Assembly (NCBI RefSeq): GCF_004016445.2
Contig: NZ_SADT02000005.1
Coordinates: 124,001 to 188,000 of the forward strand
DNA length: 64,000 nt
Reading direction: 5' to 3'
DNA from: Mesorhizobium sp. M2E.F.Ca.ET.219.01.1.1
GTDB lineage: Bacteria; Pseudomonadota; Alphaproteobacteria; Rhizobiales; Rhizobiaceae
Shown: in pieces, positions 31,643 to 40,770 of the stretch
How the letters are laid out: the number at the start of each line of letters is the position of its first letter
Position numbering within the stretch: position 1 is the first letter of the stretch
Position numbers and translations under genes: made by a program
Notes under the pieces: generated by a model
The model's database searches: none
Told to the model about the DNA's origin: nothing
The model's input: only the letters and a program-made list of their open reading frames with translations

Positions 31643-34498
31643 ATGACGATAACGGCAAGTCGGGCCAAAGACGGACTGTCGTTCGGCCCTTTCTGTTTGG
31701 CTGCGGGTGAAAGGCTCCTGACAAGAGAAGGCGCTCCCGTAGAGCTTGGCTCGCGCGCCCTTGAAATTCTCATCGTACTGACTTCCGCCCCGAATGAAGT
31801 CGTCAGCAAGAAGGATCTGATGTCGCGGGTCTGGCCCGATGTGGTTGTCGAGGAAGGCAGCCTGCGGTTCCACATGACCGGACTGCGCAAGGCGTTGGGC
31901 GATGGAAAGGATGGCGCGCGTTACATCGCGACACTTCCGGGGCGCGGCTATTGCTTCGTTGCACCGGTTTCGCGATCAAGCGGCTCACACGACGAGGCCC
32001 CAATCATCGCCGCCGGGTTTCCGCATGCGAATCTTCCAAACCGCTTGAGCAGAATGGTCGGGCGGGATGAGGACGTTCTCAAGCTGTCGGCGCAACTGAA
32101 TGCTTCGCGGTTCGTCACCATCGTCGGCGCCGGCGGTGTCGGCAAAACCACCGTTGCGATCGCAGTCGGGCATCATCTGATCGACGCATTTTATGGAGCA
32201 GTGCTGTTCGTCGATCTGGGAATGATCGGTGATCCCGGTCTGGTCACGACAGCAGTCGCCTCGATGCTTGGGCTAACCGTTCAGACAGAAGATGCCACGC
32301 CCAATCTGATTGCTTACTTGCGGAACAAGCGGATTCTCTTGATCCTCGATACCTGTGAGCATCTCTTGGATGCGGTGGCGCCTTTGGCAGCAAGCATCGT
32401 CGGTGCGGCGTCGCATGTCCACATTCTGGCGACGAGCCGCGAGGCGCTTCGGGTCGACGGCGAGCATATCTATCGGTTGAATGCGCTTGCCTATCCGCCC
32501 GACGGGCCTGGACTAACGGCGGCCATTGTCCAGACCTTCCCAGCCACCCAGCTGTTCGTCGAACGGGCGGTGGCAGGCGGCGCTCGTTTGGACGTCGGCG
32601 ACGCGGAAGCCCTGCTCATCGCAAGCATCTGTCGAAAGCTCGACGGAGTGGCGCTCTCCATCGAACTGGCGGCAAGGCGCGTCGAATCTCATGGGCTGCA
32701 ACAGACCGCCGCACTTCTTGACCAACGTCTGACACTGCTATGGCTCGGTTCCCGGATCGCGCCGCCGCGTCAGCAAACGCTGCAGGCGACGCTGGATTGG
32801 AGCTTTGGGCTCCTGACCGACCTTGAGCGTGTGGTGTTGCGTAGGCTCGCGGTATTCGTCGGTCATTTCACGCTCGATGCGGCCCTGGAGGTGGTGACGA
32901 GCGCGACCCTCGATCGATCGACCGTGTTAGGCGCCGTGGACAGTCTCGTCGCCAAATCGATGGTAGCGACGCGTCCGGTCGGAGCGATGATACGCTACCG
33001 GCTCCTCGATACCACGCGCGCCTACGTTCTCGACATCCGGATCGATGAAGCCGAGGCTGCCGATCTGGCAGTGCGTCACGCCGCGTACTTTCGAAGATGG
33101 CTCGAGCAGACAGGAATGGAGTGGCCGAGACTGGCAACCGGTGAGGAGCGGGCTCCTCATTTCGCCGCCATCAACAACGTCCGGGCTGCCCTGCAGTGGT
33201 GCTTCAGCGACCGCGGCAACGCCGACATCGGCATCGGGCTGGTCACCGCTGCCGCGCCGGTTTTTCTGGCGATGTCCTTGTTGCCGGAATGTCACCACTG
33301 GTCCGAACGCGCGATATTGGCTTTCGACAATGCAGCTCTTGGCGGACTTGACGAGATGCATCTCCAGGCAACCCTCGGCGTGTCCTTCATGTTCATGCGG
33401 GGAGGACGCCAGAGGGCGCGTGTAGCCCTGGAAAGGAGTCTGGCGATTGCAGAGGAGCGCGGCGATCCGCTGGATCGAGTGCGTCTGTTGGGTCCGCTTA
33501 ACATGTTCCATCTGCGGACGGGCAATTTCGTAACCGCCCTCGAATTTGCGAGACGTTGTTCAGCCACAGCCGCAGGTCTGGAGGATTCGGTCGCGATCGC
33601 GCTTGCACACTCGATCCTGGGCATCTCGCTCCACTTGCGAGGTGACCTCGCGGCGGCGCGCGCAGAGCTGGAAGCGGCGCTCGACCGTGGGCCCCGCTCT
33701 CAACGGACCACGACGATCTATCTGGGCTTCGAAGGCAAAATCCTGGCCAGGGCAATTCTGGCGAGGAACCTTTGGCTGCAAGGCCATCCGGATCAAGCTG
33801 CGACACATGCCCGGCAGGCCGTCGACGAAGCTGCCGCCATGGATCATTCCCTGACACTGGCGATCGCGTTGATCTGGGCGATTTCCGTCTTCCTGTGGAC
33901 CGGGGACCTGAAGAGCGCCGATGCCTATATCGACATGCTCATCGCCCGCGCGGAGTCCCATTCCATGACTCCTTACCTGCTGGTCGGCCAAGGATACAAA
34001 AGCGAGGTCGCCATCCGTCAGGGCGATGCAAAAGGCGGTGTCGAGGGCCTGCAGACTTGTCTTCAGAAACTGCACGCGGCCCCTTACGAATTGCTCACGA
34101 CTCCGCTCAACCTCTCGCTGGTCAGAGGATTATCGACGATCGGTCAGGTAGACGAAGCGACCGCGCTGATCGACGAGTCGCTTGGCCTCGTCGAAAAGAA
34201 CGGCGACCAATTGTACCTACCGGAGTTGCTGCGGATGAAGGGTAGCCTCCTTCTCCAGTCGAGACGCAACCGCGACGAAGCTGCCGCCTATCTCATGGAA
34301 GCGCTGGAGTTGAGCCGCAGTCAGGGCGCGCGGGCATGGGAATTGCGGACCGTAATCGATATGACGACGCTGATGGCCGGGCGCGGGGAAATCAATGCCG
34401 CTCGAGAGCTCTTGCAGCCCGTTGCGGCATACTTTGCCGAAGGCCTGAGTACAGCGGATGTTATGGCTGCCAAACACCTGCTGACGACGCTGGGGTAG
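31643..34498 (+). CDS. Winged-helix / STAND ATPase / TPR transcriptional regulator
   Basis: A 951-residue protein. Residues about 10-105 are an OmpR/PhoB-type winged helix (FGPFCLAAGERLLTREGAPV, DVVVEEGSLRFHMTGLRKAL, YIATLPGRGYCFVAPV). A NACHT/NB-ARC-like ATPase follows from about 130 with P-loop GAGGVGKTTVAIAVG and Walker B RILLILDTCEHLLDA, then a winged region (about 380-470). About 500 residues of helical TPR-like repeats follow. This is the MalT/AfsR/COG3903 style of signal-gated activator. No receiver domain is present, so it senses a ligand or partner through ATPase and TPR parts. It reads divergently from the four-gene epoxide hydrolase row, its likely target. I chose ATG 31643 (AAGAGACGCC in front) over an in-frame start 10 codons upstream. 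Confidence 0.88.
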   Translation: MTITASRAKDGLSFGPFCLAAGERLLTREGAPVELGSRALEILIVLTSAPNEVVSKKDLMSRVWPDVVVEEGSLRFHMTGLRKALGDGKDGARYIATLPGRGYCFVAPVSRSSGSHDEAPIIAAGFPHANLPNRLSRMVGRDEDVLKLSAQLNASRFVTIVGAGGVGKTTVAIAVGHHLIDAFYGAVLFVDLGMIGDPGLVTTAVASMLGLTVQTEDATPNLIAYLRNKRILLILDTCEHLLDAVAPLAASIVGAASHVHILATSREALRVDGEHIYRLNALAYPPDGPGLTAAIVQTFPATQLFVERAVAGGARLDVGDAEALLIASICRKLDGVALSIELAARRVESHGLQQTAALLDQRLTLLWLGSRIAPPRQQTLQATLDWSFGLLTDLERVVLRRLAVFVGHFTLDAALEVVTSATLDRSTVLGAVDSLVAKSMVATRPVGAMIRYRLLDTTRAYVLDIRIDEAEAADLAVRHAAYFRRWLEQTGMEWPRLATGEERAPHFAAINNVRAALQWCFSDRGNADIGIGLVTAAAPVFLAMSLLPECHHWSERAILAFDNAALGGLDEMHLQATLGVSFMFMRGGRQRARVALERSLAIAEERGDPLDRVRLLGPLNMFHLRTGNFVTALEFARRCSATAAGLEDSVAIALAHSILGISLHLRGDLAAARAELEAALDRGPRSQRTTTIYLGFEGKILARAILARNLWLQGHPDQAATHARQAVDEAAAMDHSLTLAIALIWAISVFLWTGDLKSADAYIDMLIARAESHSMTPYLLVGQGYKSEVAIRQGDAKGGVEGLQTCLQKLHAAPYELLTTPLNLSLVRGLSTIGQVDEATALIDESLGLVEKNGDQLYLPELLRMKGSLLLQSRRNRDEAAAYLMEALELSRSQGARAWELRTVIDMTTLMAGRGEINAARELLQPVAAYFAEGLSTADVMAAKHLLTTLG

Positions 34499-34765
34499 AA
34501 CCTGAAGCCACTCCCCAGAGGCGTCGTACGCCATATCTTGACGCCATCGACACCCGTCCCTCTGTTATTTGTCACAGGAATTGAAGGCGAGATGGGCGCG
34601 GCGATCGCCCCGGCGGATCTCGCCTCTGTCGCGGAAGCGCCGACGTCGAATACCCACAATCCGAGGAGTAGAGCCCGGCGGTTGATCGTGGCTCAGAGGT
34701 TGCTCGGATTTTGCGTCGTTTCGTCATCGCGGTCGTTCGAATTGCGTGAATGTGTGAACTGGTAA

Positions 34766-35734
34766 TCACACGCCTTGGTACACCAGCCGAGTGAAGAAGC
34801 CGGGATCGATGACGGATTTGCCCCACTTGGCGTCGAAGGTGGCGGTTGGCTTGGCTGCGACCGTCTCGTCGCGCGACCGGCCTTGCTTTTTCAGCTTCGC
34901 GACGTTCTCGCGGACAGCCACAAGCATGTCGCGGAACTCTTGCAGCTCCGCCCGGTTACTGGCGGGCTTGCCGTGGCCCGGAATGATGATCGTCTTGTCT
35001 GTCGTCGCGGCCAGATTGGCCTCCGACGCCGCGATCATGCCATCGATGCTGCCGCCGGTGGAATAGTCGATGAAGGGGTAAAGGCCATTCCAGTACGTGT
35101 CGCCAGCGTGGACGATGTCCGCTTCGGCGAAGGTAACGGATATGTCGCTGTCGGTGTGAGCAGAGCCATAATATTTCATGCCTACAGAGGCGCGGTTAAC
35201 CTTGATGGCGTGCTCGTTCGCGAACACGTCGGATGGCAGCCCGTCTGTCGGCAGCGGCAAGAAGTTGTAGTCGTAGTCTTCGACGCGCTGGACCTGCGAA
35301 AGGTATTTGCGCGTGTTTTCATGGGCCGTGATCTTTGCCCCGAGCGCGCCAAGCCACGCGTTGCCGTCGGCATGGTCGAAATGCCAATGCGTGTTAATCA
35401 CATGCGTTACGGGATCGGCCGAGAGCTTATCCAAGGCTTCGGTCACATGTATCCGCGACACTCCGATGCCGGCGTCCACCAGAAGTTTGCCGTCCGGCCC
35501 CGTGAGGACGGCGATGTTCCCGCCCGAACCCTCCAGCACGCTAATGCTGCCGCGCAGCTGATGCGCGACGATCGGCGATACGGCAGCGCTATCCTTGACA
35601 AGAGTGACAACGCCGCGAGCCTCGGCATACGCTTCCCTGGGACTGAGCCATCCGCCGGTGGCCGCTGAAGCAGAGGCGGCTGCGCAACAGAGGCAGAAAC
35701 TCCTTCGCGAAATCAGATTTGTCTTAGACATCAT
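34766..35734 (-). CDS. Tat-exported metallo-beta-lactamase-fold hydrolase
   Basis: A 322-residue MBL-fold enzyme. The zinc motif HxHxDH is in INTHWHFDHADGNAWLG; further metal ligands are in YYGSAHTDSDISV, HAGDTYWNG and IIIPGHGKPAS. The N-terminus MMSKTNLISRRSFCLCC followed by AAASASAATGG is a twin-arginine signal, so the mature enzyme is periplasmic. Start 35734 (or the adjacent ATG at 35731) is chosen from the GGAGTGG site. It is convergent with the regulator and probably belongs to the same accessory block. The substrate is not known. Confidence 0.87.
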   Translation of the reverse strand: MMSKTNLISRRSFCLCCAAASASAATGGWLSPREAYAEARGVVTLVKDSAAVSPIVAHQLRGSISVLEGSGGNIAVLTGPDGKLLVDAGIGVSRIHVTEALDKLSADPVTHVINTHWHFDHADGNAWLGALGAKITAHENTRKYLSQVQRVEDYDYNFLPLPTDGLPSDVFANEHAIKVNRASVGMKYYGSAHTDSDISVTFAEADIVHAGDTYWNGLYPFIDYSTGGSIDGMIAASEANLAATTDKTIIIPGHGKPASNRAELQEFRDMLVAVRENVAKLKKQGRSRDETVAAKPTATFDAKWGKSVIDPGFFTRLVYQGV

Positions 35735-36272
35735 TTCCACTCCGCTTGGAAAGCAATAGCGCCAAGCACGACTGACGTTTGTCCGTGCCGACACCCGCGG
35801 GCTGATTGTTCGTTTCACAATCGCCTCCAATGCCGGGACGATATCGCATCGGCTGCAAGGCTTCTGGTTAAAAGAGGTAAAACCGACGTAGAGCAATGCC
35901 GGCCAAGACCGGAGCGATGATGTTACGCGAACACCTGGCTGTTCCTAACCGGATAGACGAGATGCCAGCCGTTCCTGACTTGGTCAGGTCCGTTCCTCAC
36001 TGGAGCATTCCTTCTCGAAATGACAGGTTGGCGAGCATTTGGTGCATTGTGCCAACTTATCGCCCCCGTCACGGACGCTAGGTTCGCTGCAATCCGGGAG
36101 GATCGTCGGCTACATCACCCAATCAAAAGCGCTGCTCAGAAACATCAGCTTTCGGGGTGTGGCTATAGCTAGGTCAATGTCCAATTTGAGGCGCAAAGCG
36201 ATCGTCCACGCCATGGCAGACGCAAGCCATCTTCGGTCAAAACCGGCCGTTCATGGCAATTCGGCCTTGGCT
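35735..36272. other. Gene-free stretch
   Basis: 538 bp without a gene I can support. It contains the promoter of the metallohydrolase gene near 35735. At about 35940, 35970 and 35991 there are three loosely spaced GTTCCTnAC motifs. Otherwise the sequence looks like lower-GC accessory DNA at the boundary with the core gene block to the right. Confidence 0.5.
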
Positions 36273-36989
36273 CTACCCCACAGCCGGCTTGCCAAAAATC
36301 AGCTGCAAGAACTCGCTCAGCCAGCGCTTGAGGTGCATGTCCCAGATCAGCCGGCCGCCGAGATGGTCGCGGCCGGGCTGGGCGCCGGGGAGCTCGAAGC
36401 GATGCGCGCCGCGCACCACCCAGCGCTGCATCATCGCGCGGGTCAGCTCGCCATGGAACTGGATGCCCCAGGCATTGTCGCCATAGCGGAACGCCTGGTT
36501 GGGATAGGTTTCCGCCGTCGCCAAAAGCGTCGCTTCCTTGGGCAGCGAAAAGCCTTCGCGGTGGAACTGGTAGACCATTTCCGGCCAGTGCAGCAGCTTC
36601 TTGCCGGCCTCGGTTGCCTTCAGCGGATACCAGCCGATCTCGACCAGCCCGTCTCCATGGCCCTCGACCTTACCGCCGAGATGGTTGGCCAGCATCTGCG
36701 CGCCGAGGCAGATGCCGAGGAAGGGACGGTTCTCCTTCAGCGGGATTTGCAGCCAGTCGGTCTCGCGGCGGACGAACTCGTCCCCGTCATTGGCGCTCAT
36801 CGGCCCGCCGAACACCACCGCGCCGGCATGATCGTTGAGCGTGCAAGGCAGTTCGTCGCCGAGCGGCGGCCGGCGGATGTCGAGATCGAAACCTTCTTCC
36901 AGCAGCATGTGGCCGACGCGGCCGGGGCTCGAAGTCTCCTGATGCAGCACGATCAGGATTTTTGGTCTCGGCCTCGGTCTGGGTGGCAT
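36273..36989 (-). CDS. Class I glutamine amidotransferase-like protein
   Basis: A 238-residue stand-alone GATase1 domain resembling GMP-synthase-type amidotransferases. The nucleophile elbow GICLGAQML holds the Cys and the oxyanion strand is AVVFGGPMSAND. The catalytic His/Glu region is GIQFHGELT, with HGE in place of the common HPE. It would release ammonia from glutamine for an unknown acceptor; related stand-alone proteins act on gamma-glutamyl compounds. It is the last gene of the hemC-hemD-mic60-hemY-terB-like series, 18 bp after the TerB-like gene. Confidence 0.87.
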   Translation of the reverse strand: MPPRPRPRPKILIVLHQETSSPGRVGHMLLEEGFDLDIRRPPLGDELPCTLNDHAGAVVFGGPMSANDGDEFVRRETDWLQIPLKENRPFLGICLGAQMLANHLGGKVEGHGDGLVEIGWYPLKATEAGKKLLHWPEMVYQFHREGFSLPKEATLLATAETYPNQAFRYGDNAWGIQFHGELTRAMMQRWVVRGAHRFELPGAQPGRDHLGGRLIWDMHLKRWLSEFLQLIFGKPAVG

Positions 36990-37007
36990 GGAAGGCGATG
37001 GGTCCTG

Positions 37008-37487
37008 TTATTCGTCGCTTGAACTGCCCCGCGCGCCGGGCGCCTCGGCCGCCGCCTTGCGGCGCGCCTCGATGCGGTCACGCCGCTCGACGCCGATCAG
37101 CTCGGCGACCCGCCATACCGTGTTGTCCTCGAGTTCGTGCAGCTCGCCATCGGCATAGACGATTTCCCACATCAGCCCGATGAAGGCCTTGCGCGCCTCG
37201 GGGTCGAGATCGCGCTTCAAGACGCTGGTGAAGGCGTAGAGGTCGATCGCCTCATTGTCGGCGCGTTCGCCGGCGGCGGCCAGCGCGTCGAGCTCCGCGC
37301 CGCTCACCGAATAGGTCTCGGCCAGGATCTGCTTGAACCGCTCCCATTCGACGTCCTGGCGCACGCCGTCGGCGTTCATCACATGATAGAGCAGCGCGGA
37401 AGCCGCGACGCGCGGATCGTCGGCGCTCGGCTTGGTCTCGCCGGCAGAAGGCAGATCCCTCAGGAAGGACAATACGCGCTCGAACAT
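37008..37487 (-). CDS. TerB-family tellurite resistance-like protein
   Basis: A 159-residue protein. A TerB-like helical domain covers most of it (AASALLYHVMNADGVRQDVE, FIGLMWEIVYADGELHELED, the paired acidic xADGxxxxxE motifs). The tail is charged. Known TerB structures are cytoplasmic metal-binding bundles; the role in rhizobia is unknown. I set the start at ATG 37487 (MFERVLSFL), with GGGAAAAG upstream, rather than an in-frame start 8 codons earlier. It follows hemY by 33 bp. Confidence 0.85.
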   Translation of the reverse strand: MFERVLSFLRDLPSAGETKPSADDPRVAASALLYHVMNADGVRQDVEWERFKQILAETYSVSGAELDALAAAGERADNEAIDLYAFTSVLKRDLDPEARKAFIGLMWEIVYADGELHELEDNTVWRVAELIGVERRDRIEARRKAAAEAPGARGSSSDE

Positions 37488-37520
37488 CGATATCTTTTCC
37501 CTGCCCGCCAAAACCCTACC

Positions 37521-39089
37521 TCAAAACAAACGAAACCGGCGCGGCGATTTTTCCGCAGCCTCTTCCGGCGCGACGCCCGGATCGTCGGGCAGAGGCCGCA
37601 ACTCCGAACCCTGCCCGATGGCTTCCGCCTCGCCGGCCGCGTCGGCAACCGCCAAATCCTTCTCGCCACCATTCGCCGACGCCGGCTTCCCGATCGGAGC
37701 ATCGGCAACAATGTCGATCGCCTTCTCAGCGGGTGCGGCCGGAGGCGCGGCGGTGATCGCCGGCACTACGACATCCGCGTCGCTGTCGATCAGTTGGCCG
37801 AGCCGCTCCATCGGCGCGCGCCAGGTGAAGGCATCGAGCTTGCCGGTGACCGGCGACACCGGCGCCCAGCGCTCGGAAATGACGCCATCCGCCACCCAGG
37901 CCGGATCGCGCGGCGCGCGCACCGCCTTCGATAAGAGCTGCCGCACCTTGCCCTGGTCGCCGGTCTCGGCTTCCTCGATGTCGGCGAGCAAAAGGTAAGC
38001 GCCCTCGCGGCGATCCATGCGGATCGCTGCCTCCGCCTCACGCCGCGCCGTGGCGTAATCCTGCGCGTCGAGCGCCGCGCGCGCCACGGCCATCGACGAC
38101 TCGGCGTGGTTTCTCTTCAATTCCTGCAGCTTCTTCGCGCGGTTGAGGCGGTCGAGCACCGCGTCGCCCGGCCTCGCATGCGTGTAGAGTTCGGCGATAT
38201 CCGGATGCGGCTCGGCCTTCCAGGCGGCCTCCAGGATCTTGGAGCCCTTGCGCACGTCGTTTTGCCGGATAACCAGATCGGCGGCGATCACCGCCGCCGG
38301 CGCGAAACCGGGCGCCAGCTTGTTGGCTTCAAGCGCCGCGGTGCGGGCCGCGTTCGGGTCGCTGTCGACCAGCGCCTGCGCCTTGGCGGTGAGCAGCACG
38401 GCGCGGCGGCGGTTGGCGGCGTCGCGCTCGATCTGCCGCGTCGATTTCTGCGCCTCGACCAGCTTCAGCGCGCCATCCCAGTCGCCGCGTTCGGTCAGTT
38501 CCTCCAGCGTCGATTCCGCCGCCCAGGCAAGCTGCGGCGCCACCGCGGCGGCGCGGCCGGCATAGTGGCGCGCGGCGTTACGGTCGCCGAGCCGCTCGGC
38601 CTCCAGATAGAGCCCGCGCAGGCCGAGCAGCCGCATCTCGGGATCATCGAGCATGCGCTCGAACTTTTCCCGTGCGCCTTCATGGTCGCCTTCGAGCAGA
38701 GAGGCCTGCGCGTCGAGCAGGTTGATCAGCGGTTCCTGGTCGGAGCTGATCAGCTTCGCCGCCTCCTTGGTCTTCTTGCGTGCCAGCGCGCCGTCGCCAG
38801 CGCCGGCCGCGATCATGCCGGTCGACAGCGCCTGATAGCCGCGGTCGCGGCGGCGCACCCGGAAATAGCGCGAGATCGTGTAGGGGCTGTTCCACAGCGA
38901 CTTGATCAGCCACCAGACGATCATCACCGCGGCGACCACGGCGACGATCGCCACCGCCGCGACCATCAGCGAGACCTTGTAATTATAGCCGTTGAAGGTG
39001 ACGAGCATTTCGCCCGGACGGTCGGCCAGCCAGGCAAAACCGAGTCCCAGCGCGAAGACGACGGCGAGGAAGGCGAGAAGGCGGATCAT
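37521..39089 (-). CDS. hemY: HemY-type TPR membrane protein
   Basis: A 522-residue protein of the HemY N-terminal/TPR family, named for its place beside heme genes; it is not the protoporphyrinogen oxidase HemY of Bacillus. Two N-terminal membrane segments (about 3-20 and 40-62) are followed by the conserved YFRVRRRDRGYQALSTGMIA and a long helical TPR region (about 95-400). The C-terminal 80 residues are Ala/Pro-rich and acidic. Start ATG 39089 has GAGGACGACAAG in front. It is 10 bp downstream of mic60; in alphaproteobacteria these genes sit together and act in the inner membrane. Confidence 0.9.
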   Translation of the reverse strand: MIRLLAFLAVVFALGLGFAWLADRPGEMLVTFNGYNYKVSLMVAAVAIVAVVAAVMIVWWLIKSLWNSPYTISRYFRVRRRDRGYQALSTGMIAAGAGDGALARKKTKEAAKLISSDQEPLINLLDAQASLLEGDHEGAREKFERMLDDPEMRLLGLRGLYLEAERLGDRNAARHYAGRAAAVAPQLAWAAESTLEELTERGDWDGALKLVEAQKSTRQIERDAANRRRAVLLTAKAQALVDSDPNAARTAALEANKLAPGFAPAAVIAADLVIRQNDVRKGSKILEAAWKAEPHPDIAELYTHARPGDAVLDRLNRAKKLQELKRNHAESSMAVARAALDAQDYATARREAEAAIRMDRREGAYLLLADIEEAETGDQGKVRQLLSKAVRAPRDPAWVADGVISERWAPVSPVTGKLDAFTWRAPMERLGQLIDSDADVVVPAITAAPPAAPAEKAIDIVADAPIGKPASANGGEKDLAVADAAGEAEAIGQGSELRPLPDDPGVAPEEAAEKSPRRFRLF

Positions 39090-39099
39090 CTTGTCGTCC

Positions 39100-40563
39100 T
39101 CACGCCTTCGTCGCGCCGGCAATCAGCGCATCGATCTGCTTTTCGACCTCCAGCCGTGCCTTCAGTTTGCCGGCAAAATCGGCGCCCGCCGCTTTCACTG
39201 CGTCGGGCAGCGTGTCGTATTCGCCGAGCGCCTTGGCGTAGTCGCCCTGGTTTACCGCCACTTCCATGCGGGCCACGGTTTCGGGCGTGCCCTTGCCTTC
39301 GACGGCGCCGACTGGCCGCACCTGCACCAGCGATTTCGCGCTCGACACCAGACTCTGGAAGAAGCCGGCATTCGGGTCGACCGGCGTCGCCGCCTCGACC
39401 ATGGCGTTGGCCGCCGCATCGATCTCCGAGGCAATCGTGGCGCGGGTCGGCACGCCTTTCTCGGCATAGGAACGCAGCACCCCGATCTCCGGCGCGTTCG
39501 GCGCGATCGCCGCGAAAGTGTCCAGCTCGGTCGCGAACGGCGCACCGCGGTCGAGCGCCGCTTTCAGCGCGGAGGCAGCGATCGCCAGTGCGATCTTGGG
39601 CTGCGAGGCCTGCGCCTCGACCTTGCCGGAGAGTTGCGACACGGACTGCTCCAGCGCCGAGATCCGGCCATCCTCGGCCTTGGCCGCATCGCCGGTCGAT
39701 TTCACCTGAGCGTCGAGCCCGGCGATCTTCTCGTTGAGCGGACCGAGATCGACGGATGCGGCATTGCCGTTCTTCTGTAGCTCGGCGACGGTCGTCTCGA
39801 TCTGGCCGACCTTGTCGCTGAGCGCCTTGAGCGCGGCGCCGTCGCCGCCTTGCCCCGCCGCGGATTTCAGCGCCGCAACATCGGTCTTGACCTGCTCCAG
39901 CGCCGAGGCAAGCCCCTCCACCTTGGCGAAAGCACCGGTGTCGCCATTTTGCTTCAGCGCCGCGATTTGGCCCTTCAGCGAAGCGATCTCGCCATTGACG
40001 CCATCGAGCGATCCGCCGCCCGCTCCCGGCGCGCCAAGCATGCCGACCGCCTGCAGCAGGCCGGCGCCGGCAAGCGCGATCACGCCGCCGATCACGCCGG
40101 CGGCGATGCTGTTTACGCCGGCTTTGCGCGACGGCTGCGGCACGCGATCCGCGCTCCGTGTGTCGGCTGACTTTGCTGTCGAGGCGCTCGCGCTTGCCGC
40201 AGCGGATGCGTCCTCGAAATTGTACTCGAAGCCCTTGGGCTGGCTCTTCGGTGCATCGGAGCCGCCGGGATATGGCTTTTCCGGCTCGTCGTCCTTGCCG
40301 GCCTCGGGCTTGTCGGCCGTCGCCTGCGCGGCGTCGCTATGCTCCCAAGGCTCGATATCGGCCTGGTCGGCATGGATCGGCTCTTCTGGCGCCTCCGGCT
40401 GCGAAGCGGCGGCGGCCTCTTCCGCCTTCGCCTCGTCGGTCTGCGTGGCCTTGGCCTTCGCGGCATCCTCATCGGTGATTCGCGAGACGGCGCCGGGCTC
40501 GAGTTCGATGGTCACCGGCTCGCGCCGGGTCTTCGAATGTCGCATCTTCGGCGTCTTGACCAT
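39100..40563 (-). CDS. Alphaproteobacterial Mic60/mitofilin-family protein
   Basis: A 487-residue protein. The N-terminal cytoplasmic region (1-150) is Ala/Glu/Lys-rich and low-complexity. One membrane segment follows (SIAAGVIGGVIALAGAGLLQAVGML, about 152-176), then a long coiled coil (about 185-330). The C-terminal mitofilin-signature region includes ALDRGAPFATELDTFAAIAP and RMEVAVNQGDYAKALGEYDTLP. It is the bacterial relative of the mitochondrial crista protein Mic60, which bends membranes. Its location between hemD and hemY is the classic alphaproteobacterial context. A family A repeat with a second hairpin lies between it and hemD. Confidence 0.93.
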   Translation of the reverse strand: MVKTPKMRHSKTRREPVTIELEPGAVSRITDEDAAKAKATQTDEAKAEEAAAASQPEAPEEPIHADQADIEPWEHSDAAQATADKPEAGKDDEPEKPYPGGSDAPKSQPKGFEYNFEDASAAASASASTAKSADTRSADRVPQPSRKAGVNSIAAGVIGGVIALAGAGLLQAVGMLGAPGAGGGSLDGVNGEIASLKGQIAALKQNGDTGAFAKVEGLASALEQVKTDVAALKSAAGQGGDGAALKALSDKVGQIETTVAELQKNGNAASVDLGPLNEKIAGLDAQVKSTGDAAKAEDGRISALEQSVSQLSGKVEAQASQPKIALAIAASALKAALDRGAPFATELDTFAAIAPNAPEIGVLRSYAEKGVPTRATIASEIDAAANAMVEAATPVDPNAGFFQSLVSSAKSLVQVRPVGAVEGKGTPETVARMEVAVNQGDYAKALGEYDTLPDAVKAAGADFAGKLKARLEVEKQIDALIAGATKA

Positions 40564-40672
40564 GCTTGGGCTCCGCGAACTGGCTTGGGATGGTTCAAAG
40601 GGTCTCGAGCGTCAGGATGCTCTAGCACATCACCAAGCGGTGAAAAGGGGCGGTGTGATGACGCGGCTTAGA

Positions 40673-40770
40673 GCAATTCCAGGAAAAGTGTGAGCGGTTT
40701 TCCGTCCGGAATTGCGTAAAAACAAAGAGATAGGGTATTTCACCGTTTCCGTGAAACGGTGAAATGCCCT
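40673..40770. repeat. Family A palindrome copy 3 plus second hairpin
   Basis: The 43-bp core (40673-40715; ends GCAATTCC/GGAATTGC) is followed by a spacer and a second strong hairpin at 40732-40770. That hairpin has a perfect 12-bp stem TTTCACCGTTTC/GAAACGGTGAAA with loop CGT, and the stem extends outward to about 17 bp with one G-T pair. The second hairpin overlaps the hemD stop codon and lies in the 205-bp hemD-mic60 gap. Confidence 0.88.

Noticed and set aside
37521..39089. Protoporphyrinogen oxidase named HemY
   Set aside because: The protein has two N-terminal membrane segments and TPR repeats and no FAD motif, so it is the proteobacterial HemY, not the oxidase.
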